A DNA stretch of 19,078 nucleotides from contig JAWQFJ010000477.1 in the NCBI GenBank assembly GCA_034096865.1, forward strand, positions 5,001-24,078, read 5' to 3'. The stretch comes from Theodoxus fluviatilis (lineage: Eukaryota; Mollusca; Gastropoda; Cycloneritida; Neritidae). Both the position numbers and the translations under genes were made by a program. The notes beneath the pieces are model-generated. The model had not been told where the DNA came from, did not search any database, and was given only the letters and a program-made list of their open reading frames with translations. Of this stretch, positions 9,241-18,187 are shown piece after piece. How positions within the stretch are numbered: position 1 is the first letter of the stretch; every line of letters begins with the position of its first letter.

Positions 9241-11416
9241 ATGCATGGAGACAAATGCTGTCAGGGTTCACTTCACACACTAAATGCATTGCCTGAAATG
9301 AATAGATTTAAAAGTAACTTTGAAAACTTCATGACTGACTGCAAAAATTCACCAAAAATAATTATGTTTTGCATTTATTTATGTCACCATCTGCTAACTT
9401 TATGCACACAAAACATGTGCACTGGGAATTTCAAAATGACAGTCAGTGAAAATCTTGGTGTAATGGCAAAAGTTTAATGCATGTTTTAAACAGAGCACTT
9501 GACTGTTGGATTTCAAACAAAATGGTTGCAATGAGCCCTTCGATCTCTGTTGTCTTTTGAGCTAGGATGAAAGGAGGGGGAATGTATAATAAAATTTTCC
9601 CTCCATCTTTTTTTTAAATATACTGTCATTCCACTTAAATGTCCATACCAAGTATACTTGGTGAATGTGAAGCTTGAGAAGGAGGAATCACAAATTCTAT
9701 GGAGACCATCAGCAGCATATCCATTACCAAATCTTTGTGAAGGTGTCTATAAATAAATTCATGTGGGGACATTGTTTACTTGTATTCTTGTTGCTTTGCA
9801 GGCATATAGGTTCCATATGCACTATTTCTCTAAATAAGCCAACATTTAGACTAGGTCAGAGAAGAAAAAAAGTTTTTGATAATGTAAAATAAAAAGGAAA
9901 ACAGAGGGGAATAATTTGATGGTTATCAACAAATTATGTGCTGTCCATCTTGCCTGCCAAATGAGCCCTTGGGGAATCCACTATTACAGTTTAAAAGAGA
10001 AGCTTTTTTCAGCACAAAAAACCAACAACTGTGATTAATGTTCAATCTGGCTTTTTTATTATAATTTTTTTTAATGTTCAGTCTGACCTACGGACCCTAT
10101 TTTTTCTGATCATGTAACATAACCACAACTGAGTTTTTTTTGGCCTGATGAAGAATATGTTCCAGTTTAAATTATTAATTCCTGTCTGTATGAATGCAGC
10201 AGTGGACTGCATATCTATTCATCTAAGACGGTCATGCATGCAATAAATCATTTTTGTTGTCTTTCTTTCATTGCAGACAACTCTGATGTTCTCAATAAGT
10301 TACTCCTCAAACACCAAATCAAGGTCTTGGAGAAGATCTCGGTGGATCTTCCCCTCAAAATCACAGGACTTTTAGTGGACGATGAAGGGTATTGGCAGCG
10401 CTGCTGTAAGGCAAGGTGGGAGATTTGTGACGTGTCAGACTATGGAGGCAGCTGGAAGAGGATGTATTTTGAGAAGAACCTGCAGGAAATCATTGAGCAC
10501 TTTGTCCCTGAAAACACAGAACCATCCAGGCTGAATGAGACTGTGCCCATCTCTGCCAATTTCATCAAACGGTTAGACATTCGACAACTGCTGCCACCCG
10601 TACGTGAGGCCCCAAAGGGTCCCGACTTTGACGATGTGTCAGATGCTGGAAGTGATACTGGGGATGAGCCAGAGTGTGATCACTTCAACTTCGGGTCTCT
10701 GTTGAAGTTCCTGCCTAACCTGGAGGAACTACACCTGACTTATGGTGTGCGGGACTGTGGCATGAACTTTGAGTGGAACCTGTTCCAGTTCACTGCTCGC
10801 GACTGTCTGCAGCTTGCTCAGAGTGTGGCAGCTTGCAAGCAACTGAGGGTGTTTAGGCTGCACCGCAGCAAGGTGGATGATGATAAGGTGAGACTCTACA
10901 CTCAGAACTGAGTAGCATCATTCTAAACACCATCATTTTGTAAGTGGACTACATGTATTGTAACTCAAGGTGCTTTTGAGTACAGTAGTATTTATTTCTG
11001 GCCATCATGGTGTATGAAAAACATGGGAATGATTTTTAGTCATGACAGCCTTTGATCTTCCTGTATAGAGTATAACATTGCAATGACCGGGCATTGGATT
11101 GATCTGTTGTTGCTACATTTGAAAGCCTCCATTGATGGTTAAAAGAGGACTGGCAGAAAATTCAGCATATCATTGCAGCCAGCTTGGCCTACAACTACTT
11201 TTGAGAGTTTGAGAGTGTCTCTATCTCTGGGCAAGAAACTCAAGGAGTGGAAGTGCAAGAGGTGAAGGGTTAAGGGTGAGGTTTAGGTTTGCTAGCTTTT
11301 GTTGGTTTTGTCTAATGTTCAGTGATACTGAGTGAAGGTTAGTTAAAAGGTTTTTTTCATCAGGAGATGAATCATTAGATCCATAATGCATATGTGACCT
11401 ATTGAATTAACATGCG

Positions 11417-11455
<39 letters not shown>

Positions 11456-11494
11456 ATGTGTATGTGTGTGCACATGTGCACATGCATGCACAGG

Positions 11495-11530
<36 letters not shown>

Positions 11531-12085
11531 TGTGTGTATGTGTGTTTTGTGTGCATCCTTACTGACCCTTTGGTGAAATTTACTGCAACCAAGTTTTACA
11601 ATGTTATCATTCTCAAGTCTGTTTTTCAGCATGTAAAAGATGTCTTACACAGAGCTTAAGGTTTCCATGTATTTTGGACTGTAGGTTGGGGGTGTAGAAG
11701 AGGGGGGGGGGGGGGGTGAAAGAGAGTGGGGCTGAGGAGGTCAGGGTAGTAGGAGGTGGAGAGGAAATGTTGGTTTGTTAGTGTGGGCAGAATGAGGGGC
11801 ATGAGGACACCATAAGTATGTCTAGAATGCATTTGTACACTAATTTGTGCAGTTTGGTGAATTTCCCTCATTCGCTAGCAGCATGGCAGTGTTCTGGATG
11901 TAGGTATGTATGTCTATGTAAATTGTAATGACTACTTGTTACCTCCCGAAGAACCAGGATTTAAGTCTTCTTGGCTGCTCTACAAAGACTTTGCTTTGCT
12001 TGCTGTTGACCATGGCTGTAAATCAACAAAATTAATTTCATTTAATGTTTAGATGATGATAGTGATGATGATCATTTTATGTTTA

Positions 12086-12166
<81 letters not shown>

Positions 12167-14674
12167 AGTTATCATCACATGTATTGATGTACTACTAGGT
12201 GCGAGTGCTGATCAGCCACATCCTGGACCATCCCAGCCTGATAGAGCTGGACCTCTCCCACAATCTCATCAATGACCGCGGTGCAAGGGCTGTTGGCAAG
12301 TTCCTCAACAACCATAGGTCTGTATTGAACTGTTTTGAGGCATGGTGGTTCCTTGTAAATATTGACAATAGAAGAGGGCATTGTTCTCTTGCCCCAGTTT
12401 TCTTCACTGTGTTATTATTTTCTTATTCAGATTCCAGTCACCTCACACTTTGTTTCTAGCATGTCAAGCACATGAGTAAAAAAAGTCAAGAATGCATTCC
12501 AAGTCTCTAACTCTAATTTTGCAAACTTTTGTTCGTTTGTTTTTGCTTTTTGAATTTTTATTTTGCAAAGGTTATGGTTGTCTACAATTGATAAAGATAA
12601 ATGAAAACCAGAAAATTGGCTCCCATGATAGATGTGCTGTGTGGATTCAGTCTTCTGAACAGCAACAGCTGTCATCTAGTTCCATGTATCTCCTCCACAG
12701 CCATAAACGTTCATCTGGATCTGAAAACATATTGCTTCTCATGACTGCTGAGTAATAATGGACAAACATGTTCTTCTGTTTTTCAATTGCACTGGGTTGT
12801 CGTTGTGGTTAAATTGCAATGTCTTGTGTTAACAGTCTGCAGTGGCACCCACTGGGTGCAATTCTCTGATAATCAACTAGTTTCAGGCACCAGGAACTGT
12901 AATCAGGCAGTACTGAACTTGTGTATCTTTTCTGTCCATCAGCCAGCTGGTGAATCAGGTAACACTGAACTTGTGTATCTTTTCTGTCCATCAGTCAGCT
13001 GGTGAAGCAGGCAGTACTGAACTTGTGTACCTTTTCTGTCCATCAGCCAGCTGGTGAATCAGGTAACACTGAACTTGTGTACCTTTTCTGTCCATCAGCC
13101 AGCTGGTGAATCAGGTAACACTGAACTTGTGTACCTTTTCTGTCCATCAGCCAGCTGGTGAAGCAGGCAGTACTGAACTTGTGTACCTTTTCTGTCCATC
13201 AGCCAGCTGGTGAATCAGGTAACACTGAACTTGTGTATCTTTTCTGTCCATCAGCCAGCTGGTGAAGCAGGCAGTACTGAACTTGTGTACCTTTTCTGTC
13301 CATCAGCCAGCTGGTGAATCAAGTAACACTGAACTTGTGTACCTTTTCTGTCCATCAGCCAGCTGGTGAAGCAGGCAGTACTGAACTTGTATATCCTTTC
13401 TGTCCATCAGCCAGCTGGTAAAGCAGGCAGTACTAAACTTGTGTACCTTTTCTGTCCATCAGCCAGTTGGTGAAGCAGGCAGTACTGAACTTGTGTACCT
13501 TTTCTGTCCATCAGCCAGCTGGTGAAGCTGAACCTGTGCGACAACCAGATCCACGCTATGGGGGCTCAGGCGATCGCCCACGCGCTAACCAAGAACACCA
13601 CACTGACCTCACTTGACCTCCGTTTGAACCGTCTGGGAGACGAGGGAGGACAGGCCATCTGCCGGGCGCTGGTCAAGAACAGCACACTGACCCAAATCAA
13701 CCTCGGCAGCAACGACATGGCTGAGCCCACGGCGGCCATTTTGTCACAAGTGGTCATGCAGAACAACACGCTTCAGTGTATCGACCTCTCCTGCAACAGG
13801 CTCGGACCGGTCAGTCTTTTTCCGTTGGGAATATACATACATAGATTGTATTGCAGGTGGCAGTTAAAAATAGTGTTTTTTCTTGTAAACTTCTTTCTGA
13901 TAGTTTTGTCACAAAAAGCAAGTGTATGGAGGATGTCAAGAAGCCTTTTTACAGGACAGTCCTATCCGTTCAGCTGCAAAAGTTTAGGTGTACCAATACA
14001 TGATGTCGTTACATCTGGAAATTAGGCATTACTCTGATTACATTTTACCACAGTACGGGTTTAATTACCATGCACATGGTCTCAAACTCCAATATGTACC
14101 TCTGCAACGTTTACACACGTCTTTCTGGGTCAAGTTTGCATCATGTTTTCTGGAGGAAAGTGTTTAAGATTGTCCTAACATCAACCTGCTCGAAAACAAC
14201 AGCCTTTCTCTTAACCAGGAATTGAAGAAGATTTGTTGCAAAACATTTCCAAGCGAGAGAAATATGTTTCTACTCAACCTCCCACTTAGACCTCATGACT
14301 TGATTTCTAGTTCTTGTAAAATCACCGCCGAAGAATAAAACAATCTAAACACAACGTGAATTGTTATGTACATATATAGTGGCTGTATCCTATTTAGAAC
14401 TGATCCCAATTATCTCTGTCCCCCTCAGGACGGTGGAAAGCAGCTACAGGAGGGCATCGACGAGAACACGACAATAGTGGAGATGGACCTGCGACTGACC
14501 GAGTGCGGGCAGGAGTCGGAGTATTGCATCAACCAGATCCTGCACCGCAACCAGGAGGCCAGGAGGCAGGCTGCACTTAAAGAGCTGGAGGCCAACCAGC
14601 CCCTCCCCAAGAAGCACGCCGAGCCCCAAGCTGCCCACAGGTACAAGACTTACGTGTCCCGCGCCATCATATAG
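8664..14674 (+). CDS. TCTE1: TCTE1 / DRC5, dynein regulatory complex subunit 5 (five coding exons)
   Basis: The exons join in frame (322+611+119+295+246 nt) to 530 residues plus a TAG stop, close to my recollection of about 500 for vertebrate TCTE1. Recognition rests on the family blocks [18 protein letters not shown] (about 81-98), [27 protein letters not shown] and SKVDDDK, followed by leucine-rich repeats (about 250-500; [33 protein letters not shown]). Residues 1-75 are Gly/Ser/basic and probably disordered, and residues 222-242 are acidic. DRC5 is a subunit of the nexin-dynein regulatory complex, which links axonemal doublets and regulates dynein in motile cilia and sperm flagella. The ATG at 8664 is the first after an in-frame TAA at 8634, has G at -3, and lies just behind an acceptor-like site. 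All four introns are GT-AG. It is divergent from the RPAP1-like exon. The introns carry microsatellites, and intron 3 has the 52-bp acceptor array. Confidence 0.93.
8986..10276 (+). other. TCTE1 intron 1 (1291 bp)
   Basis: Donor GTGAGT, acceptor TTTCATTGCAG. It contains one CA microsatellite and otherwise AT-rich sequence with no feature I can support. Confidence 0.85.
9175..9239. repeat. (CA)n microsatellite in TCTE1 intron 1
   Basis: A short CACGCGCG start is followed by a pure CA tract of about 50 bases. The Thr-His frame across it is an artefact. Confidence 0.95.
10277..10887 (+). CDS. TCTE1: TCTE1 coding exon 2
   Basis: The exon encodes residues 108-311; codon 108 is split after its first base. 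It begins after CATTGCAG and ends GATAAG|GTGAGA at a codon boundary. It carries the central family block: [24 protein letters not shown], the acidic stretch [14 protein letters not shown], then the first leucine-rich segment (LPNLEELHL near 253-261) and the [11 protein letters not shown] motif. Confidence 0.95.
11418..11544. repeat. TG-rich compound microsatellite in TCTE1 intron 2
   Basis: Two TG tracts flank a GCACATGTGCACATGCATGC palindrome-rich centre. Alternating purine-pyrimidine sequence over more than 100 bp is of the type that can adopt Z-DNA. Confidence 0.9.
11702..11716. repeat. G15 homopolymer
   Basis: A run of 15 G lies in a purine-rich segment (about 11683-11775) of intron 2. 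The run is long enough to be unreliable in sequencing. Confidence 0.85.
12086..12163. repeat. (GAT)26 microsatellite upstream of TCTE1 exon 3
   Basis: There are 26 perfect GAT units, preceded at 12050-12070 by a shorter imperfect GAT cluster. The last units can pair with ATCATC at 12171-12176 (loop about GAAAGTT). The Met-repeat open frame (reading ATG ATG) is an artefact. Confidence 0.95.
12199..12317 (+). CDS. TCTE1: TCTE1 coding exon 3
   Basis: The exon encodes residues 312-350 plus two bases of codon 351. It begins after ACTACTAG with GTG CGA GTG and ends CCATAG|GTCTGT. It contains a leucine-rich unit ([20 protein letters not shown]). The split serine codon is AG|C. Confidence 0.88.
12318..13514 (+). 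other. TCTE1 intron 3 (1197 bp)
   Basis: Donor GTCTGT, acceptor TTTTCTGTCCATCAG. About half of it is the 52-bp array that repeats the acceptor itself. The left half (12318-12900) has no supported feature. Confidence 0.85.
12903..13527 (+). repeat. 52-bp tandem array carrying 12 copies of the exon 4 splice acceptor
   Basis: The motif TTTCTGTCCATCAG, or a close variant, ends at 12942, 12994, 13046, 13098, 13150, 13202, 13254, 13306, 13358, 13410, 13462 and 13514, always 52 bp apart. Each is followed by CCAGCTGGTGAA or a one-base variant, which is also how exon 4 begins. The last copy is the true exon start. Two unit types occur after GGTGAA: A (TCAGGTAACACTGAAC) and B (GCAGGCAGTACTGAAC), in the order A B A A B A B A' B B B. 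The unit resembles the first 30 or so bases of exon 4 with about 10 bases inserted, so the array probably arose from the intron-exon junction. Confidence 0.95.
13515..13809 (+). CDS. TCTE1: TCTE1 coding exon 4
   Basis: The exon completes serine 351 and encodes residues 352-449. It starts after the last of 12 tandem acceptor-like sites and ends CGGACCG|GTCAGT at a codon boundary. It contains three leucine-rich units ([38 protein letters not shown]) and the start of a fourth. Only this acceptor keeps the frame. Confidence 0.93.
13810..14428 (+). other. TCTE1 intron 4 (619 bp)
   Basis: Donor GTCAGT, acceptor CTCTGTCCCCCTCAG with a good pyrimidine tract. No repeat or other feature was recognised inside. 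Confidence 0.85.
14429..14674 (+). CDS. TCTE1: TCTE1 coding exon 5 (last)
   Basis: The exon encodes residues 450-530 and the TAG stop at 14672-14674. It completes the last leucine-rich unit ([16 protein letters not shown]) and adds the charged family tail [19 protein letters not shown]. The final 25 or so residues ([20 protein letters not shown] and on) are likely lineage-specific. A donor-like CACAG|GTACAAG at 14641 could give another C-terminus, but no further coding exon was found before the poly(A) signals. Confidence 0.9.
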   Translation, partial: DGGKQLQEGIDENTTIVEMDLRLTECGQESEYCINQILHRNQEARRQAALKELEANQPLPKKHAEPQAAHRYKTYVSRAII

Positions 14675-15646
14675 CAGAGTCACTTCAGATTCTGCATAGT
14701 TAGATCCATTTGCCGATCTGCTATTTCAGGTTGACAAGACTCGCCGCAAGTAGTCATGCCAAGAGCATGCAACTTTGGTTGTGATCATAAGTTGTTACAT
14801 AATGTCTAACAGTTGTCCAAGAAGGTGTTTTATGTACTCGTTGTGGTCATCTAGAACAACCAGTCATCATGGAGCTTTCACTTTCATCTTGCATTTTCCT
14901 GCTACGTTCTAAACGCTGCTGCTTTGTCACACTCTCAAATGTCGAGCCCTGTCACGTGTCTATCACCGACTAGCGTCCTGCAGCATCAGCATCATTATTT
15001 TGGTTGCTTAGAAACACAGCAAGGGAGAGAAACACCCTTTGTCCTGCTGCAATGACTGACGGAGGTAGGACAGTGTAAACGTTTGAAGAGCCAGTAGTTA
15101 CACTGTGTGATGGGAAGGTCAGAAGCAATGCTAGCAATGAACAATGTACTCCAGGACTGATGTGAGATTCTTTGTGTCACAAATGCAAAAACATAAAAAT
15201 ATTGACCGTTCATTGCCTAGATGTACAAGTACTCATCGGTGGAATAAGTTATTGTCTCCTGTTAGAAAAATGCAACGTCTTTCAAATGGCAGGTCATCAT
15301 AATCGTACTAAAGACATGTACGTAGTCCTGTGACTAAGATGACATTATCTTGAACATCTCTCCCATACTGGAACACTAAGGATCTGCATCCAGTCGACAT
15401 TTTGCCGTTTTTGAATTGCACGTCTGTGACATGGAAAATGTACAAGTCATCTGGAGTTTGACAGATGTTTTATCAAATATGTGCCACGATTCCTTTATGG
15501 TCATGTTTATTTTATATTGAAATGTACATGTTTATCGTCTACCGACAGTTATACATCTCTTGTGTGGTTCCCCTCTTGTGTATTTAATAAGTGCAGTGAC
15601 CCCTTTCCTGAGGAGATAGCCTATAGCTTAAGTGATTTGCTTAACA

Positions 15647-15652
15647 AATAAA
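15647..15652 (+). terminator. Poly(A) signal AATAAA, proximal
   Basis: A canonical AATAAA is followed within a few bases by GTCTGTGATT, a plausible G/T-rich downstream element. It is the first canonical signal I found after the TCTE1 stop. Confidence 0.6.
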
Positions 15653-15724
15653 GTCTGTGATTAAATGGATGGTTGCAGTGCAGATGTACAGTGTACAGGT
15701 GGTAAAGATCATGCATTGTTCACA

Positions 15725-15730
15725 AATAAA
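15725..15730 (+). terminator. Poly(A) signal AATAAA, distal
   Basis: A second AATAAA lies 78 bp further on, followed by a T/G-rich stretch (ACGTTTTGTGG, then TTGCTTTCTTTTCGTG). It is a candidate alternative end. Confidence 0.5.
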
Positions 15731-15750
15731 AGATAACCGCTTTCAAGAAC

Positions 15751-17154
15751 GTTTTGTGGAACAGTTTGCTTTCTTTTCGTGTTATGAAAGACATAAATGA
15801 CAGAGTGCACACTTCAATTATATGTAGTAGTGTTCAAAGTAGAGTGAAAATATATTGTATTGCCCACCATGTTTCCAGGTACGTGGTTGTAGATAGTTCA
15901 CAAATAGGCCTACTAATCGAACCACGGTGCGGCAAGGTATTCGTTTCCTTTCTCTCCATCATGGTTTCACGTATCATATTTGACACTTTCTAAACATTTT
16001 CCTGAGCGTGTCTTTAACGTAGACCCGAGAACTACAGAGACTCATTGGGTCGTTTTCAACGTTCCTGCCACATAATGATCTGTAAGTGTAACACAGCGTC
16101 AGGCTCAAACAAAGGATGAATGGATGGAGTCTCACGGCCTATCAGCCTTTGTAGGCTATTCAAGGTCGTTGGTAGCGAAAAAACTCGAAAGCTGGTTGAT
16201 TAGAATAAGAGCAGGTCAAGTCACTATTTGCTTGTCTGTATGTTTTCTTATATTGCGCTAAACGTTTACGTCGCTCGGGCGTGCTCGATGCGCCACATTT
16301 ACTGGTCTTAGGCAGAACAGTCGGGTGTTTTGTTCCGCCTTGAACTTCGTCAGGGAGGGCGACTTTCGCAACTTTCCTTGCACCTCATCCCACAATGTGG
16401 AGCCTGCAGAGGAGAACGACTAGTTATTCGCCTCTCACGAATCGCGTAGAGAGACACGGAGGGTCTATTCTCGCCCTCAACCCGCTGGGGGAACGCAAAC
16501 GAAATTAATTTGTCGCATCCTGATCGAGTGGGAGGATGCCTGACTACGCGCACAAAGGGGGGCGAACAATGCCATTCCAGTGGCCCTCATGCCTCCCGTG
16601 ATTTTTCGGGCGAGATAAAGTCTACTGCTCTTTTATACGCACACAGGTGTTTTCATGCATGTATGCGGAAATATTTTCTGTCAGGGACTTTTAAAATACC
16701 CACTCTGGTGCTTTTTCAAAACGACATAATGTGAGTAATTTCTTTTTAAGGATAAAATTGGACACGCGTGTAAGTTTCTAAACGTCTCGATTCTAAGCAC
16801 TTCTCTTGCTAAGTCTCTGGAGCGAGCAAATCTGAAACTATTCAAAATCTTTACTGGGTGACGGTAAAGGCGTAAGTATTCGAGAAGACGCCATTTTTGT
16901 ACAGTTTCAGAATTACATCAGCACATTTAAAGTTCGCACCGAGACCCATCATTTCTTCTGGATTATCCGTGTTGATAATAATTATGTGTAAACGTTTGGC
17001 ATAATAAAACTTTAGCGCCTGTCCATATGAGCATTGCCAAATCATGGTATGAACATTGTATCCATGGTTTAACTCTCAAAAAGATAAACAAACGCATATC
17101 TGGCTTTCCCCCCATTTATTTTTCCATCAACAACGGTTAAACATCGCATGCATT
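15751..17154. other. Intergenic sequence with a CpG-rich patch
   Basis: No gene is supported. From about 16250 to 16560 CpG density is clearly higher than around it (ACGTCGCTCGGGCGTG and similar), which might mark an unmethylated island or a GC-rich repeat. A 7-bp inverted pair GCATCCT/AGGATGC lies near 16514-16545. A minus-strand open frame from the ATG at 17045 down to 16851 (64 residues) reads somewhat protein-like, but matches no family I know and has no splice context. Confidence 0.45.
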
Positions 17155-17175
17155 CATACGAAGTAGCTTCGTATG
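17155..17175. repeat. Perfect 9-bp hairpin
   Basis: CATACGAAG-TAG-CTTCGTATG is a perfect inverted repeat with a three-base loop. Whether it is transcribed is unknown. Confidence 0.8.
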
Positions 17176-17313
17176 TGTGAAAAGACGAAGATGTTATAAT
17201 ACAGACCGATAGATATACATGTATATAGTTTTACATACAGAGCCGTAGCCATGGACACAAAGAAGCGCCTTCATCTTTGTCCACAATCTCATGAAACTCC
17301 ATCCGGGTGCGTG

Positions 17314-17731
17314 TCTATATGCCCCCGTCTCTATATGCCCCCGTCTCTATATGCCCCCGTAAAAAAAGTAACAAACATTATATGGTTTTTTAGGCGTTTT
17401 AGGACAAAAGAATCAAAATGGCCTTAAGAATTTTTGACCAAAAAACATACCGCAATAGCGGCCCCCCGCAATAGAAAAAAAAGCGAAAAAATTTCTAAGT
17501 TCAAAATAAAAAGTAACAAAAATTTTATGGTTTTTAGGCGTTTTAGGACAAAAGAATCAAAATTGTCTCAACAACTTTTGTTACCAAAAAAATCCCGCAA
17601 TAGCGGCCCTCCGCAATAGAGAGCCGACCCCTATAACTCTAACCCTAACCCTAACCCTATGTGGCCATGAAGAACACACTCAGACAGGGGGCATATAGAG
17701 ACGGGGGCATATAGAGACGGGGGCATATAGA
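17314..17731. mobile_element. Non-autonomous inverted-repeat element (418 bp) with tripled ends
   Basis: The left end (17314-17359) is three tandem copies of TCTATATGCCCCCG with spacer TC, period 16. The right end (17686-17731) is the same array inverted (GGGGGCATATAGA with spacer GAC), with at most one change. Inside are two direct repeats of about 112 bp (17361-17474 and 17508-17619), each containing TTTAGGCGTTTTAGGACAAA and ending CCGCAATAGCGGCCC plus CCGCAATAG. Then comes a telomere-like CTAACC tract (17639-17659). No protein is encoded. CTCCATCC lies outside both ends (17297 and 17741), but not flush, so no clean target duplication is claimed. It is MITE-like; the family is unknown. Confidence 0.7.
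17639..17659. repeat. Short interstitial telomeric tract (CTAACC)3.5
   Basis: CTAACCCTAACCCTAACCCT plus one base is three and a half units of the common animal telomere repeat (TTAGGG on the other strand). It lies within the inverted-repeat element. Confidence 0.9.
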
Positions 17732-17858
17732 GGTGTCCCCCTCCATCCATGAATCTCCGAGAAAAGCCATGCACTCCCTATGGTTCAGTGCAAAACTAAA
17801 TGAGTTCGATACATTGCTGAGTGGCATCACGTACCCAATTATATAAGCAGGTAATACA

Positions 17859-18010
17859 CAGGGGCGGATCAGTTCTTTTTTTTTTTTTTTTTTTTTGGGG
17901 GGGGGGGTGTTTCCAAACTTTTTTTACGAGCGGGGGGGGGGGGGGGGGGGGGGGGTAAAAGTGCTCAACCGAAACGTGAAAGATCCAGAAAGCGGGGGGG
18001 GGGTGGGGGG
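17859..18010 (+). mobile_element. Possible end of a hAT-like element with homopolymer runs
   Basis: CAGGGGCGGATC at 17859-17870 resembles the CAGGGGCG-type terminal repeat seen in hAT-like non-autonomous elements. It runs into T21 (17876-17896), G11 (17897-17907), G24 (17932-17955) and G10-T-G6 (17994-18010). No matching opposite end was found in the window, so this is only a fragment call. Confidence 0.35.
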
Positions 18011-18096
18011 TTGTAACTGCAAAATGGTCCATTCTGGCGCATTATAATCATGAGCATTAGGCTACCACTTTCAGGCAGCAGATTTTGTTACTGAAG

Positions 18097-18098
<2 letters not shown>

Positions 18099-18150
<52 letters not shown>
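18099..18150. repeat. (AT)26 microsatellite
   Basis: This is a pure AT tract of 52 bp, self-complementary and prone to cruciform formation. It is followed after 10 bases by a long G run. Confidence 0.95.
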
Positions 18151-18152
<2 letters not shown>

Positions 18153-18160
18153 CTGTTGCC

Positions 18161-18187
18161 GGGGGGGGGGGGGGGGGGGGGGGGGGG
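18161..18187 (+). repeat. G27 homopolymer
   Basis: An uninterrupted run of 27 G directly abuts the tandem duplication at 18188. The length is likely to be imprecise in any assembly. Confidence 0.9.

Larger units (their letters stand above)
10888..12198 (+). other. TCTE1 intron 2 (1311 bp)
   Basis: Donor GTGAGA, acceptor TACTACTAG. It contains a TG tract, a 15-base G run and a long GAT tract ending 35 bp before the exon. The acceptor lacks a clear pyrimidine tract. Confidence 0.8.
14675..15750 (+). other. TCTE1 3' untranslated region
   Basis: About 1 kb between the stop codon and the two poly(A) signals carries no supported open frame. It is called 3' UTR because no other gene intervenes and the first AATAAA lies near 15647. 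Confidence 0.6.

Noticed and set aside
12087..12275. Frame starting with 26 methionines
   Set aside because: It is the GAT repeat read as ATG ATG; translation beyond it runs out of frame with TCTE1 exon 3.
12903..13527. CRISPR-like regular array
   Set aside because: The units are contiguous near-identical copies without unique spacers, in a eukaryotic intron, and repeat a splice junction.
13566..14683. Minus-strand frames opposite TCTE1 exons 4 and 5
   Set aside because: They are shadows of real coding exons, with no independent motif.
16350..16553. Arg/Pro/Ser-rich minus-strand frame of 67 residues
   Set aside because: It has no ATG of good context and no family resemblance; its composition follows the CpG-rich DNA.
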